From: Peribacillus simplex
GTDB taxonomy: Bacteria; Bacillota; Bacilli; Bacillales; DSM-1321
NCBI RefSeq assembly: GCF_900156045.1
Contig: NZ_FTMX01000016.1
Coordinates: 1 to 57,145 of the forward strand
DNA: 57,145 bases
Direction of reading: 5' to 3'
Shown here: positions 33,382-42,189 of the stretch, piece by piece
How positions within the stretch are numbered: position 1 is the first letter of the stretch
How the letters are laid out: each line of letters starts with the position of its first letter
Notes under the pieces: generated by a model
Seen by the model: only the letters and a program-made list of their open reading frames with translations
Database searches by the model: none
What the model was told of the DNA's origin: nothing
Position numbers and translations under genes: made by a program

Positions 33382-33502
33382 GCTCTTTCTAAAAGGCTAA
33401 CCGGATAGGGACAGAGATAAAGAGGCGGAAAATATTCTACAAGGTGAATATGGAAACTAATTAACAGTATGGGATGGAATTGAAAAATAACCATTGGAAT
33501 TA

Positions 33503-33511
33503 TGCTATAAT
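33503..33511 (+). promoter_or_regulatory. Extended -10 promoter of the yabM operon
   Basis: TGCTATAAT, a perfect TATAAT with the TGN extension, 34 bp upstream of yabM. The nearest TTGAAA is 20 bp or more upstream, so the promoter probably depends on the extended -10. Confidence 0.55.
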
Positions 33512-33544
33512 AACTACCACATATGAGTGAAAAGGGGAAAAAGA

Positions 33545-35167
33545 ATGGCTGAAAAGCCTTATAATACATCAAATGAACTTTTTCGAGGTGCGCTGATTTT
33601 GAGCGCAGCAGCGATTATCGTAAAAGTATTGAGCGCGGCCTATCGCATACCTTATCAGAATATTGCGGGTGACATCGGGTTTTATATCTATCAACAGGTC
33701 TATCCCTTCTACGGTGTTGCTTTTACATTATCAACGCTCGGCTTTCCGGTAGTCATATCCAAACTTATTGCTGAACGGGAGTCTTCCAAAAATAACTTTG
33801 CGGTCAAGGACATTTTAATGACATCATTCGTCGTCTTAAGCTCGATAGGAGTCATGATGTTTGCTGCACTATTCCTTGGAGCTGATTGGATTGCAGGATG
33901 GATGAAGGATCCGCATTTAGCCGGCCTGCTGAAAATCGTTGCCTACTCCTATTTATTAATGCCGATTTCATCTGTTTTAAGAGGCTATTTTCAAGGAATA
34001 AACGACATGCTGCCGACGGCAAGTTCGCAGGTCGCTGAACAATGCATCCGTGTGTTGACGATTCTGGTTCTTTCCACAATATTCGTGTATCAGGGCTATA
34101 ATGAATATGTGGTCGGCAAGGGGGCGGTCCTTGGTTCGATAACCGGCGGCATAACTAGCCTGGTACTGCTTATCACTTTCGTTATTTTAAGAGAAGAATG
34201 GAAGCTTTTTTTACGAATGAGAATCAAACCGGTAAATTTCATGAAAATCTCCAAAGCCCTGATTTTCCAAGGGCTGGCGTTTTGCATAACTGGCTTGATC
34301 CTTATCTTGTTTCAGTTTGTCGATTCATTGCACCTGTACTCCCTACTGAGGGAAACTGGAATGGGGGAAAAGGAGGCAAAAGAATGGAAAGGGGTATATG
34401 ATCGAGGACAGCCGTTGCTTCAGCTAGGTACAGTCGTGGCTAATTCTTTTGCATTGGCGCTTGTACCTGTAATATCCGGATTCGTTCAGAGGAAAAGTGA
34501 GCATGAATTATTGAATAAGATCAAATTGGCGCTTCGTGTAAGTGCGACGATAGGACTTGCTGCCGCGATTGGGCTTGTGGTGACGATGAAGCCTGTCAAC
34601 CATATGCTGTTCATGGATACCAAAGGGACGATTACTTTAGCAATTTTCTCTTTATCGATTTTATTCACATCCCTCATAATGGCAGAAACGGCAGTGATTC
34701 AAAGTTTAGGCTACTCGTTCGTGCCGGTGATCATCACGATTGTGGGGGTTGGCAGCAAGTGGGCTTTGAACCTTGTTCTGGTGCCCCATTACAAGATCGC
34801 GGGAGCAGCCTCGGCAACAGTGCTTGCGTTTATGATCATGTCTGTATTATTTTATCTGGTATTGAGAGTACATATTAAAAAGCCATTAATTGAAAAGAAG
34901 CACGTGTTAATAATCTTGAAGAGTACAGTATACATGGGTACGGCGGTTGTTTTATTCAATAGTTTATTCGAATTGATATTACCAGGCGAGAGCCGGTTGT
35001 TAGCTACGATCCAAGCTTTGACCGGTGTAGGGATCGGTGCAGCCGTTTTTGTGATGACGGCCATTCGTGCAGGTTTATTTGGTGAAGAAGAACTTTCACT
35101 TATACCTGCAGGTTCGAAGCTTAAACGATTTATAATAACGAATAGGAGTATACGAAATCATGAATGA
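33545..35167 (+). CDS. yabM: MOP-family polysaccharide/lipid flippase YabM
   Basis: 540-residue integral membrane protein of the MurJ/SpoVB-type MOP exporter superfamily, with about 14 hydrophobic segments along its length. FRGALILSAAAIIVKVL and AYRIPYQNIAGDIGFYIYQQ are characteristic of the SpoVB/YabM group. Members flip lipid-linked wall or polysaccharide precursors; the substrate here is unknown. ATG 33545 follows AAAAGGGG by 7 nt. It overlaps yabN by 8 nt. Confidence 0.92.
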   Translation: MAEKPYNTSNELFRGALILSAAAIIVKVLSAAYRIPYQNIAGDIGFYIYQQVYPFYGVAFTLSTLGFPVVISKLIAERESSKNNFAVKDILMTSFVVLSSIGVMMFAALFLGADWIAGWMKDPHLAGLLKIVAYSYLLMPISSVLRGYFQGINDMLPTASSQVAEQCIRVLTILVLSTIFVYQGYNEYVVGKGAVLGSITGGITSLVLLITFVILREEWKLFLRMRIKPVNFMKISKALIFQGLAFCITGLILILFQFVDSLHLYSLLRETGMGEKEAKEWKGVYDRGQPLLQLGTVVANSFALALVPVISGFVQRKSEHELLNKIKLALRVSATIGLAAAIGLVVTMKPVNHMLFMDTKGTITLAIFSLSILFTSLIMAETAVIQSLGYSFVPVIITIVGVGSKWALNLVLVPHYKIAGAASATVLAFMIMSVLFYLVLRVHIKKPLIEKKHVLIILKSTVYMGTAVVLFNSLFELILPGESRLLATIQALTGVGIGAAVFVMTAIRAGLFGEEELSLIPAGSKLKRFIITNRSIRNHE

Positions 35168-36632
35168 GATTACGATAATAGGCCTTGGTGCAGGAGATTT
35201 AGATCAGCTTCCGCTAGGGATTTATAAAAAATTGATACAAACGGAACAATGTTTCGTCAGAACGATCGATCATCCTGTAATCGGGGATTTGAAAAGGGAA
35301 GGAATAAATTTCACGGCATTTGACGGGATATATGAAAAGCACGACCAATTTGAAGCTGTATATGAAGAAATTGCCGGAACATTATTACAAGAGGCTTCAA
35401 ACCGTTCCGTTCTATACGCAGTTCCAGGGCATCCCATGGTTGCGGAAAAAACGGTGCAGCTTTTGCTTGAAAAGGGTCCGGCTCTTGGAATAGCCATTAA
35501 GCTGGAAGGCGGGCAAAGTTTCCTTGATCCCTTGTTTCAGGCTGTTAGAATCGATCCGATTGAAGGGTTTCAGCTATTGGATGGAACAGATCTTTCACCA
35601 GAAGATTTGCACATTGCCCAGCATATGATAATCGGACAGGTGTATGACGCAATCAGTGCATCCAATGTGAAGCTGACCTTAATGGAAAAGCTACCGGATG
35701 ACTACGAGGTATATATCGTTACAGCGGCAGGAAGCAGTCAGGAAAAAGTGACAAAATGCGCTCTCTTCGAACTCGACCGTCAGATGGAGTTAAGTAACTT
35801 GACGAGTGTTTATGTCCCGCCTGTAAGCGAAGAAGCTTTACGATATAGGGAGTTCTCTAAGCTGCGGCAGGTCATTGCAGAACTTAGAGGTCCTGACGGA
35901 TGTCCTTGGGATAAGAAGCAAACTCATGAAAGCTTGAAGAAGTATCTAATAGAAGAGGCATATGAGCTGATTGATTCTATCGATGAAGAGGACGATGAGG
36001 GCATGATTGGTGAACTTGGGGATGTCCTGCTTCAGGTGATGCTTCATTCACAAATCGGTGAAGATGAAGGCATGTTCACGATAGATGATGTGATTGAAGG
36101 CATTACGGCAAAAATGATTCGACGCCACCCTCATGTATTCGGAGATGTTGAAGTGAACGGCGAGGAAGATGTATTGGTGAACTGGCAGAAAATCAAAGAA
36201 GATGAAAAAGGGAGCGAAACAAAAGCCCCGCAATCCATACTGGATGGTATTGAGAAATCGCTGCCAAACTTACTTCGGGCCGAAGAGTATCAAAAAAGGG
36301 CATCCAAGGTTGGATTTGATTGGGATGAGGTTTCCGAAGCCTGGAAAAAGGTCAGGGAAGAAGTGCTGGAATTGGAAGAGGAAATATTAAGCCCGAATAG
36401 GGATGTCGAAAGAATAAAATCAGAGCTCGGCGACCTCTTTTTTGCGCTTGTCAACGTTTCACGTTATTATGACATACAAGCGGAAGAAGCCGTCTACAAA
36501 GCAAACCAGAAATTCCACCAGCGTTTTACATATATAGAAGAGTGCATTCAAAGGGCAGACAAAAAATTCGAGGATTATACATTGGAAGAACTGGATTCAT
36601 ATTGGGATGAAGCAAAAGCTAAAGGACTTTAA
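35160..36632 (+). CDS. yabN: YabN: tetrapyrrole methylase-like / MazG fusion protein
   Basis: 490-residue two-domain protein. Residues about 1-215 form an SAM-methylase-fold domain (ITIIGLGAGDLDQLPLGI, YAVPGHPMVAEKTV). Residues about 230-485 carry duplicated MazG NTP pyrophosphohydrolase modules, with LRGPDGCPWDKKQTHESL and the metal-binding EEAYEL...ELGDVLLQV pattern. The C-terminal part probably removes aberrant or excess NTPs; the N-terminal activity is unproven. Overlap with yabM and an 18-bp gap to rqcP indicate one operon. Confidence 0.95.
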   Translation: MNEITIIGLGAGDLDQLPLGIYKKLIQTEQCFVRTIDHPVIGDLKREGINFTAFDGIYEKHDQFEAVYEEIAGTLLQEASNRSVLYAVPGHPMVAEKTVQLLLEKGPALGIAIKLEGGQSFLDPLFQAVRIDPIEGFQLLDGTDLSPEDLHIAQHMIIGQVYDAISASNVKLTLMEKLPDDYEVYIVTAAGSSQEKVTKCALFELDRQMELSNLTSVYVPPVSEEALRYREFSKLRQVIAELRGPDGCPWDKKQTHESLKKYLIEEAYELIDSIDEEDDEGMIGELGDVLLQVMLHSQIGEDEGMFTIDDVIEGITAKMIRRHPHVFGDVEVNGEEDVLVNWQKIKEDEKGSETKAPQSILDGIEKSLPNLLRAEEYQKRASKVGFDWDEVSEAWKKVREEVLELEEEILSPNRDVERIKSELGDLFFALVNVSRYYDIQAEEAVYKANQKFHQRFTYIEECIQRADKKFEDYTLEELDSYWDEAKAKGL

Positions 36633-36649
36633 TTAAGGGAGAGATTTGA

Positions 36650-36919
36650 ATGTCGATGAGATTGGATAAATTCCTAAAAGTTTCAAGGTTGATCAAGCGC
36701 CGCACACTTGCGAAGGAGGTTGCGGATAAAGGGAGAATCACGATTAACGGACAGCAGGCCAAGGCAAGTTCGAATGTGAAAGATGGCGATGAGCTGACTG
36801 TAAGGTTCGGTCAAAAGCTTGTTACGGTACGTGTCGATAAAATTCAGGAAACGACGAAAAAAGAAGCGGCTGCAGATATGTATACCATCGTAAAGGAAGA
36901 AAAGCTAGCGGAGGAGTAA
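36650..36919 (+). CDS. rqcP: Ribosome quality control factor RqcP
   Basis: 89-residue S4-like RNA-binding protein (YabO, Hsp15-like). MRLDKFLKVSRLIKRRTLAK opens the S4 domain and GRITINGQQAK closes it. RqcP works with RqcH on obstructed 50S-peptidyl-tRNA complexes to drive alanine tailing. ATG 36650 has the better spacing to AAGGGAGAG; ATG 36656 gives the N-terminus used by relatives. Functionally it fits with pth, also in this window. Confidence 0.95.
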   Translation: MSMRLDKFLKVSRLIKRRTLAKEVADKGRITINGQQAKASSNVKDGDELTVRFGQKLVTVRVDKIQETTKKEAAADMYTIVKEEKLAEE

Positions 36920-36932
36920 GGACAGGCTTGGT

Positions 36933-36960
36933 TCTAATTCCACTCTTACGGACATACACT
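36933..36960 (+). promoter_or_regulatory. SigE-type promoter of yabP
   Basis: CATACACT (36953-36960) fits the SigE -10 CATACANT exactly; TCTAATT (36933-36939) is a partial -35 13 bp upstream. yabP and yabQ are known mother-cell SigE genes. Confidence 0.6.
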
Positions 36961-36995
36961 TGTACAAAATCAGTGGTACTGTGAGGGATGAAAAA

Positions 36996-37304
36996 ATGAG
37001 CCAATATATTGATCCGAATGCTGGTTACACAAAGGGAACGACCCAAGAGCATGATGTAACGATGAAAGGCCGCCGTTTACTTGATATTACCGGTGTCAAA
37101 CAAGTTGAAAGTTTCGATAATGAAGAATTTCTGCTCGAAACGTCAATGGGTTTCTTATCTATCCGGGGCCAAAACTTGCAAATGAAGAATTTAGACGTTG
37201 ATAAAGGCATCGTTTCCATTAAGGGAAAGATTTTCGACCTTGTTTATTTAGATGAGCAATCAGGGGAGAAAGCTAAAGGCTTCTTTGGCAAATTGTTCAA
37301 ATGA
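36996..37304 (+). CDS. yabP: Spore cortex/coat assembly protein YabP
   Basis: 102-residue YabP family protein needed for sporulation, related to YqfC. TGVKQVESFDNEEFLLET and MGFLSIRGQNL are the conserved core; no membrane segment is evident. The frame extends upstream across the SigE promoter, so ATG 36996 after GAGGG is used. Its last codons overlap yabQ by 4 nt. Confidence 0.93.
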   Translation: MSQYIDPNAGYTKGTTQEHDVTMKGRRLLDITGVKQVESFDNEEFLLETSMGFLSIRGQNLQMKNLDVDKGIVSIKGKIFDLVYLDEQSGEKAKGFFGKLFK

Positions 37305-37933
37305 CCTTAACGATCCAATTTTATACGTTGCTTGCGATGATAGGCATGGGCAGTGGCTTTGGAGCTGCCCTGGATACGTATAGCCGGTTCCTGAATCGTT
37401 CAGAAAGGAAAAGGTGGATTGTATTCATCCATGACTTCCTTTTCTGGATCATTCAGGGTCTCCTTATTTTTTATGTTTTGTTTTTAGTGAATGAGGGAGA
37501 GTTTCGCCTCTATTTATTTTTGGCCTTATTATGCGGTTTTTCAGCTTATCAAGCACTTTTCAAAGGTTTCTATCAACGTTTATTAGAGTTTCTGATAATA
37601 CTTGTGATAAAGTTGGCGAGATTTATAGCGAATTCGGTTCACATGCTGATATTTCTACCGATAAAATGGGTAATAGTATCTGTAGTGGCCATCATCATCG
37701 GGATAGGTAAGTTCGTTTTGGCATTATTAAAATGGGCGGGGAAAATACTTCTCTTTATTTTGACTATATTCTGGAGACCACTAAAATGGATTCTGACTTA
37801 TGTATGGAATTTATTGCCGGTTTTTGTTACGAAAAACGTCGGGAAGTTTTATAATAAAGGAAAAGGGATTTTATTGAAAATAAAGAATTCTATATTTAGA
37901 ACGCTAAATGGATGGAGAAATAAAAAGAAATGA
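37301..37933 (+). CDS. yabQ: Sporulation membrane protein YabQ
   Basis: 210-residue YabQ family protein required for spore cortex formation. Several hydrophobic segments dominate (about 6-22, 44-63, 67-84, 95-150), and the C-terminus is strongly basic (NGWRNKKK). It localises to the membranes around the forespore in B. subtilis. The ATGA overlap with yabP implies coupled translation. Confidence 0.93.
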   Translation: MTLTIQFYTLLAMIGMGSGFGAALDTYSRFLNRSERKRWIVFIHDFLFWIIQGLLIFYVLFLVNEGEFRLYLFLALLCGFSAYQALFKGFYQRLLEFLIILVIKLARFIANSVHMLIFLPIKWVIVSVVAIIIGIGKFVLALLKWAGKILLFILTIFWRPLKWILTYVWNLLPVFVTKNVGKFYNKGKGILLKIKNSIFRTLNGWRNKKK

Positions 37934-37946
37934 GGAGCGATAAAAA

Positions 37947-38333
37947 ATGAGTAGCCTGCGTAAAAGGAAAGTGGCAAAAATGGAAAATCCCTACGTCGCT
38001 CAACAAGAGAAAAAAGTACAAACCGTAGAAAAAAAGAAGCGTGGTCTAATGCGTAGATTAACTCTTTACTCAGTTTTCGCCGCTGTCTTTTTGATTTTTG
38101 CCGTTTCCACCCTCATAACGCAAAATGTTGCACTGGATGAGAAAGTTAAACAAAAGGAAGAATTGAAGGGAAAGTTAGCTGAATTGAAAAAAGACGAGAC
38201 CCTTCTTAAAGAAGAAATCGTAAAGCTTAATGATGACGACTATATAGCGAAAATAGCCAGACGGGATTATTTCTTATCTGAAAAAGGTGAAATCATTTTT
38301 ACCCTTCCAAAAGGGAAGGAAGATAGTGACTAA
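37947..38333 (+). CDS. divIC: Cell division protein DivIC
   Basis: 128-residue bitopic FtsB-like protein. A basic N-terminal cytoplasmic tail is followed by one membrane span (about 36-58, LTLYSVFAAVFLIFAVSTLI), a coiled coil (about 60-100) and a short end with ARRDYFLSEKGEIIF. It forms a complex with FtsL and DivIB at the septum, in vegetative and sporulation division. GAGGAG precedes the ATG. Confidence 0.95.
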   Translation: MSSLRKRKVAKMENPYVAQQEKKVQTVEKKKRGLMRRLTLYSVFAAVFLIFAVSTLITQNVALDEKVKQKEELKGKLAELKKDETLLKEEIVKLNDDDYIAKIARRDYFLSEKGEIIFTLPKGKEDSD

Positions 38334-38335
38334 TA

Positions 38336-38365
38336 TTGACACTGTTTTTTTACTTTCGTTATAAT
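38336..38365 (+). promoter_or_regulatory. yabR promoter
   Basis: TTGACA (38336-38341), 18-bp spacer, TATAAT (38360-38365): full consensus hexamers right after the divIC stop. Confidence 0.85.
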
Positions 38366-38414
38366 ATAGTATGAAGAGATTTTTTTAACATTTCTAAGGA
38401 GGAACATTTTTTTT

Positions 38415-38870
38415 ATGTCAATCGAAGTAGGCAGCAAGTTACAAGGTAAAGTAACAGGCATAACTAATTTTGGTGCATTTGTAGAGCTACCTCAAGGTTC
38501 AACCGGTCTTGTCCATATCAGTGAAGTAGCTGATAACTATGTCAAGGATATCAATGATCATTTAAAAGTGGGCGATACAGTTGAGGTGAAAGTCATCAAC
38601 GTTAAAGATGGCAAGATTGGCTTGTCCATAAAAAAAGCGATAGACCGTCCTGAAGTTGAGCAAAAACCTGCATACACACCACGTCCGCGCCAAGGAAGAG
38701 GGAATGACAGCCGTTCCAAAGACTTCCGCTCGAAAGGTAATGGTTTCCAACCTAAAGAAAACTTTGAGCAAAAAATGGCTAAATTCTTAAAAGATAGCGA
38801 AGACCGCTTAACGACCCTTAAACGTAGCACCGAAACGAAACGGGGAGGTCGAGGAGGAAGACGCGGATAA
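38415..38870 (+). CDS. yabR: S1 RNA-binding domain protein YabR
   Basis: 151-residue protein with an N-terminal S1 domain (about 5-75; GSKLQGKVTGITNFGAFVEL and GLVHISEVADNYVKD). The C-terminal half is basic, rich in Arg/Gly/Lys and likely disordered, ending GGRGGRRG. It is about 20 residues longer than the B. subtilis protein. S1 proteins of this type resemble polynucleotide phosphorylase tails; the RNA target is unknown. AAGGAGG lies 11 nt before ATG 38415. Confidence 0.93.
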   Translation: MSIEVGSKLQGKVTGITNFGAFVELPQGSTGLVHISEVADNYVKDINDHLKVGDTVEVKVINVKDGKIGLSIKKAIDRPEVEQKPAYTPRPRQGRGNDSRSKDFRSKGNGFQPKENFEQKMAKFLKDSEDRLTTLKRSTETKRGGRGGRRG

Positions 38871-38930
38871 AACTGCTGCTGAAAATAATAGTTTAGCAAC
38901 TTTTCCTGTGAAATTATTCATAGTGTAGAT

Positions 38931-38960
38931 AAAGGCAAGCTTGCTGGCTTGTCTTCTTTT
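38931..38960 (+). terminator. yabR terminator
   Basis: AAGGCAAGC and GGCTTGTCTT pair (one wobble) around TTGCT, then CTTTT. Confidence 0.7.
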
Positions 38961-38976
38961 AATTATCAACGACATT

Positions 38977-39026
38977 AAAAAAGCGCCTCTGTACACTTAC
39001 CGATATAAGTGTGCAGAGGCGCTTTT
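38977..39026. terminator. Terminator of the tRNA cluster (bidirectional)
   Basis: AAAAGCGCCTCTG plus ACACTTA pairs with TAAGTGT plus CAGAGGCGCTTTT: a very long, nearly perfect stem. The A-run on the left becomes a T-run for the minus-strand tRNA transcript. It also backs up yabR. Confidence 0.9.
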
Positions 39027-39035
39027 GATATAGGA

Positions 39036-39107
39036 TGACCCGTACGGGATTCGAACCCGTGTTACCGCCGTGAAAGGGCGGTGTCTTAACCGCTTGACCA
39101 ACGGGCC
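39036..39107 (-). tRNA. tRNA-Glu (anticodon UUC)
   Basis: The minus strand folds as a full cloverleaf: acceptor GGCCCGT with ACGGGTC, anticodon stem CCGCC/GGCGG with loop CTTTCAC, and T-loop TTCGAAT. The discriminator is A, and CCA is not encoded. It is co-transcribed with the adjacent tRNA-Met. Confidence 0.96.
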
Positions 39108-39127
39108 GTGATTTTCAAGAAAAAAGA

Positions 39128-39201
39128 TAGCGGCAGAGGGGATCGAACCCCCGACCTCACGGGTATGAACCGTACGCTCTAGCCAGCTGAGCTACGCCGC
39201 C
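39128..39201 (-). tRNA. tRNA-Met, elongator (anticodon CAU)
   Basis: The minus strand gives acceptor GGCGGCG with TGCCGCT, D-arm GCTC, anticodon loop TTCATAC in stem ACGG/CCGT, and T-loop TTCGATC. The acceptor and anticodon stem match an elongator rather than an initiator tRNA. CCA is not encoded. It is promoter-proximal in the tRNA pair. Confidence 0.94.
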
Positions 39202-39233
39202 ATAATGGTAAGTGCTACTGAAGCACAAGTTAT

Positions 39234-39262
39234 ATCTTACAGTCGTGAAGAAAAAATGTCAA
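39234..39262 (-). promoter_or_regulatory. tRNA cluster promoter
   Basis: On the minus strand, TTGACA (39257-39262) and TAAGAT (39234-39239) are separated by 17 bp, 33 bp upstream of tRNA-Met. Confidence 0.8.
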
Positions 39263-39432
39263 CAAAAAAAATAAAGTTTGTCGGTTTCCATTTTCTGATC
39301 ATTTATTCGTGTTATTTTCCGCAAAAATAACCTAAAAACTTTGCTTTTCTTCAAAAAAAAAAGAACACCCGTTTCCGTATTGAAAAAAAAGGTACAAAAA
39401 CCTGTATACAAATGATTGTTCAAGAAGAATTT
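39263..39432. other. AT-rich gap between tRNA and spoIIE promoters
   Basis: No gene is found. A TTGAAA near 39380 with a TGTATA 17 bp on, and a small AAAGGT/ACCT hairpin beside it, are weak signals only. Confidence 0.3.
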
Positions 39433-39498
39433 CGTCGAACGTTTTTCTTGTCCGCTTATAAAATTCTGACAAAAAAATAGACAAGCCCTCTATATAAT
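39433..39498 (+). promoter_or_regulatory. spoIIE promoter with Spo0A boxes
   Basis: CTGACA (39466-39471) and TATAAT (39493-39498) are 21 bp apart, the abnormal spacing known for Spo0A-activated SigA promoters of spoIIE and spoIIG. Spo0A-box-like sequences are CGTCGAA (39433-39439), TTGTCCG (39449-39455) and TAGACAA (39478-39484, complementary orientation). Confidence 0.78.
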
Positions 39499-39528
39499 AA
39501 AAACCACTAATACGAATGGGGTGTTGAA

Positions 39529-42003
39529 ATGGAAAAAGTAGAAAGACCTATGATGGAACCTCTTGGAGATGTTCAATTGAAAGAAGCGAAGGCAGGGGCC
39601 ATCAATTGGATCCATCAACTGCAAATGAAGTCGGAAGACATATTCATAAAAAAAGGTATCTCTTTAGCAATTATCGGTTTTTTATTAGGACGGGCTTTGA
39701 TTCTTTCGCAGCTTGCACCATTTGGACTTCCTTTTTTCGCAGCTGTTTTTCTCATGAGACGTGATAGGGCTCCACTGGCTTTATTCGGATTGATTGCAGG
39801 TGGTCTGACCGTTCACTATTCGAACAGTTTAGTCATCTTTGCATCGGCGTTCCTGCTCCTGTTATTTCATAAGATCAAGAAGCCCGCCGTGGAAGGACAA
39901 TTCAAGACAATGTCGATGTACGTCTTTGCTTCACTATTCCTGGTCAACCTGGCCGAGCAATATCTGGTATTTCGAACGATTCAGCTGTACGACTTGATGA
40001 TGATAGGGGTAGAGGCGGGACTCGCAATGATCTTAACCTTAATCTTCATACAATCCATCCCGATGCTGACCATTCGGACAAAGTCCCAATCATTAAAGAC
40101 GGAGGAAATCGTCAGCATCATCATCCTGCTGGCTTCGGTGATGACCGGAACCATCGGCTGGATGATATACGATTTATCACTCGACCACATATTCTCGCGA
40201 TACCTGGTCCTCCTCTTCGGGCTGGCGGGAGGGGCCGCCATAGGCTCCACTGTAGGTGTAGTTACTGGATTGATATTCAGCTTGGCAAGTATTGCAAGTC
40301 TTTATCAAATGAGCCTTCTCGCATTCTCAGGGCTTCTGGGAGGTTTGTTGAAGGAGGGAAGGAAGATAGGGGTTGCCGCAGGACTCTTGATTGCTACATT
40401 ACTGATAGGTTTATATGGTGAGGGCACCAATAATATTATGGTGACCCTTTATGAATCAATTATAGCTGTGGCCCTATTTATATTGACACCGTCATCCATA
40501 ATCAACAAAATAGCGAAACATATACCGGGAACAGTCGAGAATTCCGATGAACAGCAGCAGTATGCCCGAAAAGTGAGGGATGTCACCGCTCAAAGGGTGG
40601 AGCAATTCTCACATGTATTTGAGGCGCTCTCAAATAGCTTTTCCCAAGTGGATGAAAGGGGGAGATTGGAGGAAGATGAGAAAGAATTCGACTACTTCTT
40701 AAGTAATGTAACGGAAAAGACGTGCCAGCTCTGTTTTAAGAAGGAACAATGCTGGTCCAAGAACTTTAATACAACCTATGACGGCATGCAGGAAATTATG
40801 CTTCAATTAAGTGAAAATAATGGTCAGCTCCCCCAAAAAACTTCGAAAGAATGGGGGAAATATTGTAGCCGCGGGCCTCAGGTCATTGGGGCGATAGCAC
40901 AGGAACTTACTTATTTTGAAGCTAACCAAAAATTAAAAAGGCAGGTGAAGGAAAGTCGGAAACTAGTGGCGGATCAACTGCGGGGCGTTTCGGCAGTAAT
41001 GGATGATTTTGCGAAAGAAATTCAAAGGGAAAGGAAGAATCATCATGTACATGAAGAGTCCATTTTGGAAGCCATCCAGGATTTTGGCCTGCACATAGGT
41101 CATGTTGAAATATACAGTCTAGAACAAGGAAATGTTGATATAGAGATGAGTGTCCCATACTGCCAGGGCAGAGGGGAATGTGAAAAGTTGATTGCACCTA
41201 TGCTTTCTGACATTTTAGGGGAAACGATAGTCGTTCATTCAGAAGAGTGTGCAACATATCCAAACGGGCAATGTGAGGTGATATTTAGGTCAGCAAAAAA
41301 ATTCACGGTCGAAACGGGTGTGGCTCATGCTGCCAAGGGGGGAGGGCTTGTATCGGGAGATAGTTATACGACCATGGAAATTGGCTGCGGCAAATTTGCG
41401 ATAGCCATCAGTGATGGAATGGGAAATGGGGAAAGGGCCCATTTTGAAAGTACAGAGACATTGAAGCTGCTACAAAAATTTTTACAATCGGGAATAGAAG
41501 AAAAAATAGCCATTAAATCCGTAAACTCCGTATTATCTCTACGCACTACCGATGAAATATTTTCGACTCTTGATTTGGCAATGATTGATCTTCAGGACGC
41601 AAGGGCTAAGTTTTTAAAAATCTGTTCGATACCGAGTTTCATTAAAAGGGGGGATAGGATAATAAAAATTGAATCAAGTAACCTTCCTATGGGAATCATC
41701 CAGGATTTCGATGTTGATGTTGTATCAGAAGAGCTGAAGGCAGGGGACATATTAATCATGATGAGCGATGGAGTATTCGATGGTCCCTCACATGTTGAAA
41801 ATATCGAGTTCTGGCTCAAACGAAAAATCAAGGAAATGGAAACGGACGATCCGCAGGAAATCTCTGATTTAATATTGGAAGAGGTCATCCGAACTAAAGG
41901 GATCATAGATGATGACATGACAGTGGTTACATCGAAAATTAAGCATAACACACCGAAATGGGCATCCATTCCCGTTTCTCCAAAACGTAAAAAGGCCCAG
42001 TAG
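39529..42003 (+). CDS. spoIIE: Stage II sporulation protein E (PP2C phosphatase)
   Basis: 824-residue membrane phosphatase that dephosphorylates SpoIIAA-P to activate SigF in the forespore and also links to FtsZ at the polar septum. About ten hydrophobic spans occupy residues 45-325, followed by a coiled regulatory region (about 330-590). The C-terminal PP2C domain has metal-site aspartates Asp611 (SGDSYT), Asp629 (ISDGMGNG), and those in MMSDGVFDGP and IDDDMTVV. GGGGTG precedes ATG 39529. Length matches the family. Confidence 0.98.
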   Translation: MEKVERPMMEPLGDVQLKEAKAGAINWIHQLQMKSEDIFIKKGISLAIIGFLLGRALILSQLAPFGLPFFAAVFLMRRDRAPLALFGLIAGGLTVHYSNSLVIFASAFLLLLFHKIKKPAVEGQFKTMSMYVFASLFLVNLAEQYLVFRTIQLYDLMMIGVEAGLAMILTLIFIQSIPMLTIRTKSQSLKTEEIVSIIILLASVMTGTIGWMIYDLSLDHIFSRYLVLLFGLAGGAAIGSTVGVVTGLIFSLASIASLYQMSLLAFSGLLGGLLKEGRKIGVAAGLLIATLLIGLYGEGTNNIMVTLYESIIAVALFILTPSSIINKIAKHIPGTVENSDEQQQYARKVRDVTAQRVEQFSHVFEALSNSFSQVDERGRLEEDEKEFDYFLSNVTEKTCQLCFKKEQCWSKNFNTTYDGMQEIMLQLSENNGQLPQKTSKEWGKYCSRGPQVIGAIAQELTYFEANQKLKRQVKESRKLVADQLRGVSAVMDDFAKEIQRERKNHHVHEESILEAIQDFGLHIGHVEIYSLEQGNVDIEMSVPYCQGRGECEKLIAPMLSDILGETIVVHSEECATYPNGQCEVIFRSAKKFTVETGVAHAAKGGGLVSGDSYTTMEIGCGKFAIAISDGMGNGERAHFESTETLKLLQKFLQSGIEEKIAIKSVNSVLSLRTTDEIFSTLDLAMIDLQDARAKFLKICSIPSFIKRGDRIIKIESSNLPMGIIQDFDVDVVSEELKAGDILIMMSDGVFDGPSHVENIEFWLKRKIKEMETDDPQEISDLILEEVIRTKGIIDDDMTVVTSKIKHNTPKWASIPVSPKRKKAQ

Positions 42004-42189
42004 GGGCCGTTTATATAAATAAAATAAATAAAACCAAAATGAGGTGGAGAAATGTTAGACGGATAAAAGGTAAAGGGTTGAACTCTTTTTAATCACTTCA
42101 CTCCATGACTTGATGCGATGCCTTTTGCGTATAATTTCCCCTTTTTTAGTCAATTATGGTAACAAATTGATAGGAAGGGAGAGCAAAAC

